A stretch of DNA of 5,249 bases from Gammaproteobacteria bacterium (GTDB lineage Bacteria; Pseudomonadota; Gammaproteobacteria; Competibacterales; Competibacteraceae). The position numbers and the translations under genes were made by a program. How positions within the stretch are numbered: position 1 is the stretch's first letter; every line of letters starts with the position of its first letter. Where the stretch lies: NCBI GenBank assembly GCA_020047885.1, contig JAIFNF010000273.1:1-5249 (forward strand), given 5' to 3'. The notes under the pieces were generated by a model that searched no databases, had not been told where the DNA came from, and saw nothing but the letters and a program-made list of their open reading frames with translations. Positions 1-5,249 of the stretch are shown here, in pieces.

Positions 1-79
1 GAAGGCAACCGGATACCTTGAAGTTGCCAAAGAGCGAACTGCCGTCGGGTGCGTGATCGCGATAGCCGACGGATGCAGT

Positions 80-116
80 ATAGCAAAAAGCTGGCGAACT
101 TCGTTCGCCGCGCTAT
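80..116 (-). terminator. Hairpin with minus-strand T-run, candidate rho-independent terminator
   Basis: Seen: GGCGAAC (93-99) and GTTCGCC (103-109) form a perfect 7-bp stem around a TTC loop. ATAGC (80-84) and GCTAT (112-116) can form an outer stem. Read on the minus strand, the inner stem is followed after three bases by TTTTT (89-85), the layout of an intrinsic terminator. On the plus strand no T-run follows. Inference: it would end a leftward transcript, but no leftward gene is visible between it and prpE, so it may instead be part of a mobile-element remnant or end a short non-coding transcript. Confidence 0.4.
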
Positions 117-120
117 CCAT

Positions 121-145
121 CCCCGCCCTGAAGGGCGAGGCTTTT
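121..145. repeat. GC hairpin with IS200/IS605-like appearance
   Basis: Seen: CGCCC (124-128) pairs with GGGCG (133-137) across a TGAA loop. Flanking C and G bases could extend the stem past one mismatch, and CTTTT follows on the plus strand. Known: hairpins of the type CCCCGCCC-loop-GGGCGGGG are common at the ends of IS200/IS605-family elements near tnpB. Inference: this may be an orphan end of such an element, with the element's interior to the left. No transposase coding sequence is visible here. A weak plus-strand terminator is the alternative reading. Confidence 0.35.
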
Positions 146-173
146 CGCGCAATTCGGGTAATATTCGTAGCCC

Positions 174-225
174 TTTCCTCCCCTGATCCGCGACTGCCAG
201 CAATTGGCAGTGGTTGGGGAGGAAA
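174..225. repeat. Long interrupted palindrome with nested hairpin
   Basis: Seen: TTTCCTCCCC (174-183) and GGGGAGGAAA (216-225) are perfect 10-bp inverted arms. Inside them ACTGCCA (193-199) pairs with TGGCAGT (205-211) around GCAAT. The result is a two-storey stem-loop about 84 bp before the prpE start. There is no T-run on either side, so it is unlikely to be an intrinsic terminator. Its outer arms share the CCTCCC/GGGAGG core with the other two intergenic hairpins in the window. Its function is unknown. It may be a dispersed repeat, or a leader structure if transcription of prpE starts upstream. Confidence 0.55.
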
Positions 226-251
226 TTTCCAGCTTAGTAACTACACTTGAT

Positions 252-279
252 TCTTGCGATAACCCATAACGTCGCAAGA
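252..279. promoter_or_regulatory. Candidate operator: inverted repeat before prpE
   Basis: Seen: TCTTGCGA (252-259) and TCGCAAGA (272-279) are perfect 8-bp inverted repeats separated by 12 bp. The half-site centres lie 20 bp apart, about two helical turns. The repeat ends 29 bases before the prpE start codon. Inference: this geometry suits a dimeric transcription factor controlling prpE, but it could also form a hairpin in the mRNA leader. I found no convincing sigma-70 or sigma-54 promoter around it and cannot name a regulator. Confidence 0.4.
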
Positions 280-293
280 CTACCCAACAAGCT

Positions 294-298
294 GGAGG
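294..298 (+). promoter_or_regulatory. Ribosome binding site of prpE
   Basis: GGAGG lies 10 bases before the ATG at 309, which is slightly long but acceptable spacing. It supports 309 as the start. The encoded N-terminus also aligns from its first residues with PrpE proteins. Confidence 0.7.
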
Positions 299-308
299 AT
301 AATCCCGC

Positions 309-2204
309 ATGAACTACGAAGAATTCCATAGCTGGTCCATCAATGACCCCGAAGGTTTTTGGGGCGAACAGGCGAAGCTGATTCACTGGAACAAGCCGCC
401 CGAGAAAATCCGCGATTACAGCAACCCGCCGTTTTGCAAATGGTTTGTCGGTGGCGAAACCAATCTCTGCTATAACGCGGTGGACCGGCATCTGGCCGAC
501 CGCGCTGACCAGCGGGCGTTGATCTACATCTCGACGGAAACCAACGAGACCGTCATTTATACCTACGCCGAGCTGCACCGCGAAGTGAATCGCTTCGCTG
601 CCGTGCTGCAATCGCTGGGCGTCGGCAAGGGCGACCGGGTCATCATTTATATGCCGATGATCGCCGAAGCCCTGTTCTCCATTCTGGCCTGCGCCCGGAT
701 CGGCGCGGTTCACTCGGTGGTATTCGGCGGGTTCGCGGCCTACAACCTGGCGGTGCGCATCGATGACGCCAAGCCCAAGGTCATGGTCACGTCCGACGCC
801 GGGATGCGCGGCGGCAAGCCGGTACTCTACAAGCACCTGGTCGATGAATCCTGCAACTTGGCCAAGTTCCCGCCGCAGAGTGTGGTGATCTGCAATCGCG
901 GTCTGGACAAGGATCTGACGCTGGTGGCAGGCCGCGATCTGGATTATGCGACGCTGCGCGCCCAGCATATCGACGCCGAAGTGCCGATCACCTGGCTGGA
1001 ATCCAACGAGCCGAGCTATATCCTCTACACCTCCGGCACGACTGGCATTCCCAAGGGCGTGCAGCGCGATGTTGGTGGCTACGCGGTAGCGCTGGCCTCG
1101 ACCATGAAGCACATCTATCACATCAATCCCGGCGAGACCATGTTCGCCACTTCCGACATCGGTTGGGTGGTGGGCCACTCCTATATTGTTTACGCCCCGT
1201 TAATGAATGGCTCCCCGACCATTTTCTACGAGGGCCTGCCGACCCGTCCCGATCCGGGCATCTGGTGGAAGATCGTTAATGAGTATCAGGTACGGACAAT
1301 GTTCTCGTCGCCAACGGCGGTGCGGGTGCTGAAGGGTCAGGATCAGAAGTATATGACGGCGCACGACGTATCCTGCTTGCGCTACCTGTTCCTGGCCGGC
1401 GAGCCGCTGGATGAGCCGACTTCGCGCTGGATCACCGACGCGCTGAAGATTCCGGTTATCGACCATTACTGGCAGACCGAGACCGGCTGGCCGATGCTGT
1501 CCTACCTGCCGGGCGTCGACCTTAAGCCGAATCGCTTCGGTTCACCGGGCTTCCCGGTGTATGGCTATGACATCCGGGTGATCAACGAAGGCACCGGTGA
1601 AGAAGTGGCGCGTGGCGAGAAAGGCGTCCTGGTCGTCGAGCCGCCGCTGCCGCCGGGCTGCCTGAGCACGGTCTGGGGTGACGATCAGCGCTTCGTCAAG
1701 AGCTATTTCTCCAGCTTCAAGGATCTGTTGTACACCTCGTCCGACTGGGCAGTGCGCGATGAAGAGGGTTATTTCTTCATCCTGGGTCGCACCGATGACG
1801 TGATCAACGTGGCCGGCCATCGCCTGGGCACGCGCGAAATTGAAGAGGCCATCCAGGCGCATCCGGCGGTTGCGGAAGTGGCGGTCGTGGGCTTGGCCGA
1901 CAAGGTCAAGGGTCAGGTGCCGGTCGGCTTCTGCCGATTGAAGGATCCGACACAACTGGATGCCCCCGGCGCGACCGAGCGGATGGAGAAGGAAATCATT
2001 GCCAAGGTGCAGGAACTGTTGGGCGCGGTGGCCAAGCCGCACAACGTCCATTTCGTCAGCGCCCTGCCCAAGACCCGTTCCGGCAAACTGCTGCGGCGGT
2101 CGATTCAGGCGCTGGCGGAAGGCCGCGATCCGGGCGATCTGTCCACCCTGGACGATCCGAACTCGCTGGAAGAAGTCCGGCGGGCGGTCCAGCCGCATTA
2201 AGCC
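309..2204 (+). CDS. prpE: Propionate--CoA ligase (propionyl-CoA synthetase)
   Basis: This cytoplasmic acyl-adenylating enzyme makes propionyl-CoA from propionate, ATP and CoA through a propionyl-AMP intermediate, and feeds the methylcitrate or methylmalonyl-CoA route. The 630 residues are full length for the family. Seen: the acetyl-CoA-synthetase N-terminal segment (about 4-60, including FW.EQA and GG.TNLCYNAVDRH); the P-loop-like YTSGTTGIPKG (240-250); YWQTETGW (387-394); the hinge motif GRTDDVINVAGHR (493-505, hinge Asp 496); and TRSGK (589-593) with catalytic Lys593. Trp394 stands where acetyl-CoA synthetases have the second Gly of TETGG, and the GYxxxxINE and EGRDPGDL stretches match PrpE rather than Acs. 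Known: the Lys of this TRSGK motif is the site of reversible acylation that inactivates AMP-forming ligases, so the same control is likely. No prpBCD genes are adjacent. A strong terminator follows, so it appears to be transcribed alone. The stop codon is TAA at 2199-2201 or immediately adjacent. Other short-chain acids such as acetate could be secondary substrates. Confidence 0.95.
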
Positions 2205-2236
2205 AAGCGTTTGTTGATGGCCTGCCCCTGAAACGC

Positions 2237-2256
2237 CCTCCCTCTGATGGGGGAGG
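2237..2256. repeat. CCTCCC/GGGAGG intergenic hairpin
   Basis: Seen: CCTCCC (2237-2242) pairs with GGGAGG (2251-2256) across an 8-base loop. No T-run follows (TTAGGC), so it is not a good intrinsic terminator. It sits between the prpE stop and the true terminator. The core resembles the arms of the structures at 174-225 and 4561-4579, which suggests a dispersed intergenic repeat. The flanking TTAGGCTATAGGGTGG may belong to the same unit. Confidence 0.45.
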
Positions 2257-2289
2257 TTAGGCTATAGGGTGGTGATCATTGCGACACTG

Positions 2290-2322
2290 AATCCCTTTTC
2301 CACATCGGAGAAGGGATTTTTT
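2290..2322 (+). terminator. Rho-independent terminator of prpE
   Basis: Seen: AATCCCTTTTC (2290-2300) pairs with GAGAAGGGATT (2308-2318) as an 11-bp stem with one G-T wobble and a 7-base loop. It runs directly into TTTT, so six T in a row (2317-2322) overlap the stem base. On the minus strand no T-run follows the stem, so it acts for plus-strand transcripts only. It lies about 90 bp past prpE and only 32 bp before the hydrolase ATG at 2355, so it separates the two transcription units. Confidence 0.85.
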
Positions 2323-2354
2323 GTTGCATCCCGGCCTGAAGCCAAGGTTTTTCT

Positions 2355-4544
2355 ATGCAATCCAAGGACTTCCAGATGAGTTCACCGACCGACTCCGCTA
2401 CCGACCGATTCCCACTCACTCTGACCCGCCGCGAGGCGCTGCGCCTGATCGGCCTGGGCCTGCTGGCACCCGGCCTGTCGAGCCTGCTGACGGGTTGCGG
2501 AAGCGATGACGATGATTCGCCGCTGACCTACGCAGCCACCATCACTGACGCCCGCGCTGCCATCCTCAAGGCGATGGCTGATACCGATACTCCCTCGATC
2601 TCGGTGGCCTTGGTGGATGACCAGCGCATCATCTGGGCCGAAGCCTTCGGCGTCATTGACAAGGAAAAGCATCAGGTGCCGACTACCGCGACCCGGTTCT
2701 GCATCGGCTCGTGCAGCAAGGTGCTGGCGGCCATGGCCACCCTGATCTTGGTGGAACGGGAACTGGTCGAACTAGATGCGCCCTTGGTCAGGTATGTCCG
2801 GGACTTTGCGATGCTCACACCGGAAGCGGCTCGAATCACGGTTCGCCAGTTGCTCAGCCATGCCTCGGGCCTGCCTGGCACCCAATTCACTAATCTGTTC
2901 GCCCAGGCCCCCGATCCGGAGTATTCGGCACGGACCCAAACTGCGCTGGCTGGGCAGCGCCTCAAGCACGATCCGGGTGAAATAGCAGTGTATTGCAACG
3001 ATGGCTTCACCCTGATCGAACGTCTGGTCGCGGCGGTGACCGGGCGGAGTTACCCCCAATTCGTCACCGATGAGATTCTCATCCCGGCGGGCATGACCGA
3101 TAGCGCCTATCCCCTCGCACCCTTCCCGGCGGGTAGTTTCGCCCCAGCCTTTGTCGGCGATACCCCCCAGCCGCAGGAATTCACCAATGGCCTTGCTACG
3201 GGTGGACTCTACTCGACGCCCTCGGACATGGGCCGACTGGCGCGACTGCTGCTTCAGGGCGGTATCCTCGATGGCCGACGCATTCTCACCGCCGCCTCGG
3301 TAGCGGAAATGGCCGGTGATCAGACGCGGATCCTCGCGTTCAATCCGGTTCCCACCTTTCAATGGGGACTCGGCTGGGACGACGTGTCCCAAAAAGGTCT
3401 GGCCGCCGTTGGGGTGAAAGCCTGGACCAAGAACGGCGGGACCCTGTTCTATGGCAGTGAGTTCTTTGTGTTGCCGGAGGCTCGGCTAGGATTAGCCATG
3501 AGCGGGACTACGCTGAGCTATGGCAGCGGTAAGCTGGCTGAACGCATCCTGCTCAATGCCTTGGTTGAAAGCGGCCGGTTGGCGACGATGCCGGTTCCTC
3601 TCGCGGCGACTCCCTTGCCCGAAGCCCCGGTCGACGACCAGACCTTGGCGGCGATGACCGGTTATTTCGCCAAGTACGATGCCGTCATCAAGGCGGAGGT
3701 TCAGGCGGATCGCACCCTGAACCTGTCAATTTACCGGTCTGGCGTCTGGACGGAGGCAACCCGGAACCTCAAGTACCGGTCTGACGGAACCTTTTCCAGT
3801 GATGCAGAACCGCTCTACGCTTATCGCACGTTGACCACGGATAGTGGCGATTACCAGGTCGTTCGCATCCCCTGGGGCTATGGACATGGCCTGGTGGAAT
3901 TGCCCAATGCCCAGCGCGTGCCGTCCCGTAACACCCGCGCCCTTGGTTGGGATGAGCGTCTCGGTCGGCAATGGTTGCTGGTCAACGAACCCGCCGCCTC
4001 CTGGCTCCTGCGACTGGGGCCGCCCCGGCTTGAGCTCGAAGCACTCCCGGCGCTCCCAGGCTATGTCGCCGCGACCTTTGAGGGAACCCAATTACTGGAC
4101 GCCAGCCAGGACGGTCGGCAGACCCGAATGTGGATGAAAATCCCCGTCAACAACGGTCGCGATCTCGGTGATCTGCTCATCGAAGACCGGGAAGGGGAGG
4201 AATGGGTTCGTTTCGGCAGTGGCTTGTTCCGCCCGTTAGGCAGCGTACCGGCGCTGACCGCCGACGGCATCTCTCTGACCATCGATACCGAGGGTCATGC
4301 CCAGTGGCTGCACGTCCCGGCCAGTGGCACTCTCGCCGTGCGCAATGCCGCCGCCTGGCTGCTCTACGATGCGGATTTCGCGTTCCAGACCGAGGGCAAG
4401 GGCGATGGCGATATCGCGCTGCCCGGTAGCGGCTCGCTCGCCTGGTTGATGCTGCATGGCGCACCCGGCGCGGTGGTCGAGGTTCAGATCGTCGATGACC
4501 TCGTGGTCGCCGATTTGAGCGAAGCGGGACTTTTTCTGAGTTGA
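2355..4544 (+). CDS. Tat-exported lipoprotein serine hydrolase, beta-lactamase/S12 family, with long C-terminal extension
   Basis: Seen (numbered from Met at 2355): a twin-arginine motif TRREALRL (24-31), a hydrophobic stretch, then the lipobox LTGC with Cys48, followed by an acidic GSDDDD linker. It is thus predicted to be exported folded by Tat and lipid-anchored. Gly at +2 suggests sorting to the outer membrane. The catalytic domain (about 60-405) has all three motifs of penicillin-binding, class C-like enzymes: SCSK (Ser119 nucleophile, Lys122), YCN (213-215) and KNGG (359-362), in the place of the KTG or HTG box. Such proteins include D-alanyl-D-alanine carboxypeptidases, esterases and other peptidases, and the substrate cannot be read from the sequence. 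Residues about 425-729 are an extension I cannot assign. They may be beta-rich, with weakly similar GYFAKYDA (437-444) and GYVAATFE (569-576) stretches. The start could be 2376. No sigma-70 promoter was recognised, and a terminator lies just upstream. It converges with the ATPase gene. Confidence 0.85.
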   Translation: MQSKDFQMSSPTDSATDRFPLTLTRREALRLIGLGLLAPGLSSLLTGCGSDDDDSPLTYAATITDARAAILKAMADTDTPSISVALVDDQRIIWAEAFGVIDKEKHQVPTTATRFCIGSCSKVLAAMATLILVERELVELDAPLVRYVRDFAMLTPEAARITVRQLLSHASGLPGTQFTNLFAQAPDPEYSARTQTALAGQRLKHDPGEIAVYCNDGFTLIERLVAAVTGRSYPQFVTDEILIPAGMTDSAYPLAPFPAGSFAPAFVGDTPQPQEFTNGLATGGLYSTPSDMGRLARLLLQGGILDGRRILTAASVAEMAGDQTRILAFNPVPTFQWGLGWDDVSQKGLAAVGVKAWTKNGGTLFYGSEFFVLPEARLGLAMSGTTLSYGSGKLAERILLNALVESGRLATMPVPLAATPLPEAPVDDQTLAAMTGYFAKYDAVIKAEVQADRTLNLSIYRSGVWTEATRNLKYRSDGTFSSDAEPLYAYRTLTTDSGDYQVVRIPWGYGHGLVELPNAQRVPSRNTRALGWDERLGRQWLLVNEPAASWLLRLGPPRLELEALPALPGYVAATFEGTQLLDASQDGRQTRMWMKIPVNNGRDLGDLLIEDREGEEWVRFGSGLFRPLGSVPALTADGISLTIDTEGHAQWLHVPASGTLAVRNAAAWLLYDADFAFQTEGKGDGDIALPGSGSLAWLMLHGAPGAVVEVQIVDDLVVADLSEAGLFLS
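2364..2368 (+). promoter_or_regulatory. Alternative ribosome binding site for the serine hydrolase
   Basis: AAGGA lies 7 bases before the in-frame ATG at 2376 (Met8 of the longest reading). The ATG at 2355 has a slightly weaker AAGG (2344-2347), also 7 bases away. Both starts are plausible, and starting at 2376 still leaves the complete Tat signal and lipobox. Confidence 0.4.
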
Positions 4545-4560
4545 CGGGGAACTCCCCAAA

Positions 4561-4579
4561 CCTCCCCCACCGGGGGAGG
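4561..4579. repeat. CCTCCCCC/GGGGGAGG hairpin between convergent genes
   Basis: Seen: CCTCCCCC (4561-4568) pairs perfectly with GGGGGAGG (4572-4579) around a 3-base ACC loop. GGGGA (4546-4550) and TCCCC (4553-4557) form a smaller neighbouring palindrome that could compete for pairing. There is no T-run on either strand, so intrinsic termination is not supported, though the stem is stable and lies exactly where both converging transcripts end. It shares the core of the other two intergenic hairpins. Confidence 0.5.
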
Positions 4580-4593
4580 CTCCCATGTAGCGG

Positions 4594-5249
4594 TTACCCG
4601 TAGACCGTGGCATTCGTCCGTCGGCGGGGTGTCGCAGTCGGCGGTTCGGTGGTGCCCTCCTCCCGCTTGGCGGTGACCTCAAGGCACAGCCGGTCATAAA
4701 ACGCCTCCGCCGTCGGCGTTTCATCCCAGAGTTCGTATTGCCGCACCACCGCGGCAAAATCGCCCGGCGTCAGATACTCCAGTCCCCAGATATCGCCCTT
4801 CCAGTCCTGCGCTTCGGCCAGTTCGCCGCCCAACCGGACAAACTCCTGGGCGAACAACGCCCAGCGCTGCGCGGGTTTCAGCGCGTCGAAACGAATCTTC
4901 CACGGGAAGCGCCGCAAACTGGCGGCGTCCAGCGTTGCCATCAGATTGGTGGTGGCGATGAAAATCCCTTCAAATGCTTCCATCTGGGTCAACAACTCGT
5001 TCACCTGGGTCACTTCCCACGACTGGCGGGCGCTCCGCCGATCGCGCAGGAACGAATCGGCCTCATCCAGCACCAGCACGGCGTCCTGTTGCCGCGCCTC
5101 GTTGAACATCTCCGCGATGCGCTGCTCGGTCTGGCCGACGTACATATCCAGCAGATCCGAGGCCCGCTTGACCAGCAGTGGCTTCTCCAGCGCATCGGCA
5201 ATATGGCGGGCCAGTTCCGACTTACCGGTACCGGCGGGACCGTAGAAGC
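4594..5249 (-). CDS. AAA+ ATPase, C-terminal part (N-terminus beyond the window)
   Basis: The reading frame is open to the right edge. The visible 217 residues (first codon 5247-5245) start inside the ATPase core, so the Met at 5145 is internal. Seen, numbered within the visible part: Walker A GPAGTGKS (3-10, with Ala and Ser instead of the common GPPGTGKT); a pore-loop aromatic MYVG (35-38); Walker B VLVLDEAD (57-64); sensor-1 region IATTN (97-101, Asn101); the second region of homology with LRRF (111-114) as candidate arginine finger; and a C-terminal lid helix around LTPGDFAAVVRQ (159-170). The tail, 195-217, is polar and probably disordered. Known: classical AAA modules of this type form hexamers that remodel or thread protein substrates. 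Inference: it is cytoplasmic, and its specificity would come from the N-terminal domain outside the window. It ends with TAA at 4594-4596, 49 bp from the convergent hydrolase gene. I cannot assign a named subfamily. Confidence 0.85.
   Translation of the reverse strand, partial: FYGPAGTGKSELARHIADALEKPLLVKRASDLLDMYVGQTEQRIAEMFNEARQQDAVLVLDEADSFLRDRRSARQSWEVTQVNELLTQMEAFEGIFIATTNLMATLDAASLRRFPWKIRFDALKPAQRWALFAQEFVRLGGELAEAQDWKGDIWGLEYLTPGDFAAVVRQYELWDETPTAEAFYDRLCLEVTAKREEGTTEPPTATPRRRTNATVYG

Larger units (their letters stand above)
1..308. other. Intergenic region, no convincing gene
   Basis: No reading frame here looks like a real complete protein. On the plus strand a frame open from the left edge stops at 54-56, giving 17 residues ending in SGA, which could be the tail of a gene outside the window. 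The minus strand is open leftward from about 90 with residues such as GYRDHAPDGSSLFGNF, which could equally be coding outside the window. Neither can be judged from so little sequence. The rest is occupied by the four inverted repeats listed separately and the prpE ribosome binding site. Confidence 0.5.

Noticed and set aside
206..222. Possible sigma-54 promoter (TGGCAG followed by a G-rich stretch)
   Set aside because: The downstream GC dinucleotide of the GG-N10-GC pattern is missing, and the bases belong to the palindrome arms.
53..250. Plus-strand 65-residue open frame in the 5' region
   Set aside because: It runs straight through three palindromes, has no ribosome binding site and no recognisable sequence.
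247..275. Possible sigma-70 promoter with TTGATT as -35
   Set aside because: No acceptable -10 lies 16-18 bp downstream. The nearest candidates (GATAAC, CATAAC) are far too close.
113..310. Minus-strand 65-residue open frame ending in the GC hairpin
   Set aside because: Its codons coincide with the palindromes and it starts over the prpE start region. It is best explained by non-coding structured DNA.
234..1178. Minus-strand 314-residue open frame opposite the prpE 5' half
   Set aside because: It lies antisense to an unmistakable prpE. Its composition is rich in His, Arg and Gln, as expected of a GC-rich antisense shadow, and it shows no motif.
1542..2198. Minus-strand 218-residue open frame opposite the prpE 3' half
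   Set aside because: Antisense shadow of conserved PrpE sequence. No recognisable domain.
2772..3392. Minus-strand 206-residue open frame inside the hydrolase gene
   Set aside because: It covers the coding region of the YxN motif on the opposite strand, with low-complexity composition and no motif.
4236..4757. Minus-strand 173-residue open frame spanning the convergent gap
   Set aside because: It overlaps the ends of both real genes in the wrong frame, and its start is an Arg-rich stretch typical of a shadow frame.
5143..5145. ATG as start of the AAA+ ATPase
   Set aside because: The Walker A motif is encoded upstream in the same frame and the frame is open to the window edge, so this Met is internal and sits in the pore loop.

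Overview
The window is 5.2 kb of GC-rich bacterial chromosome, most likely from a gammaproteobacterium or a related proteobacterium. This rests on the close match of the first gene to enterobacterial PrpE as I remember that protein, and on the Tat-lipoprotein architecture of the second gene. I cannot name the species. Positions 1-308 hold no convincing gene but carry four inverted repeats. Next come propionate--CoA ligase prpE (309-2204, +), closed by a strong rho-independent terminator, and a 729-residue lipid-anchored serine hydrolase of the beta-lactamase/S12 family (2355-4544, +). The 3' part of an AAA+ ATPase gene enters from the right edge on the minus strand (4594-5249, incomplete).

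Layout: the 5' region has a hairpin with a minus-strand T-run (80-116), a GC hairpin resembling IS200/IS605-type ends (121-145), a long interrupted palindrome (174-225), and an 8-bp inverted repeat spaced two helical turns apart just before prpE (252-279). The 150 bp between prpE and the hydrolase contain a CCTCCC/GGGAGG hairpin and the terminator. The hydrolase and the ATPase gene converge across 49 bp, which hold another CCTCCCCC/GGGGGAGG hairpin. A CCTCCC/GGGAGG pairing therefore occurs in each of the three intergenic gaps.

How the genes work together: I see no evidence that the three genes form one system. prpE is transcriptionally isolated, with its own terminator and no prpB, prpC or prpD beside it. 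It probably supplies propionyl-CoA to a pathway encoded elsewhere. The hydrolase has its own start and acts outside the cytoplasmic membrane. The ATPase belongs to another transcription unit that continues beyond the window. No clearly undescribed system is visible. The items most worth a second look are the roughly 300-residue unassigned C-terminal half of the hydrolase, the possible operator before prpE, the recurrent intergenic hairpins, and the unseen N-terminal partner domain of the AAA+ ATPase.
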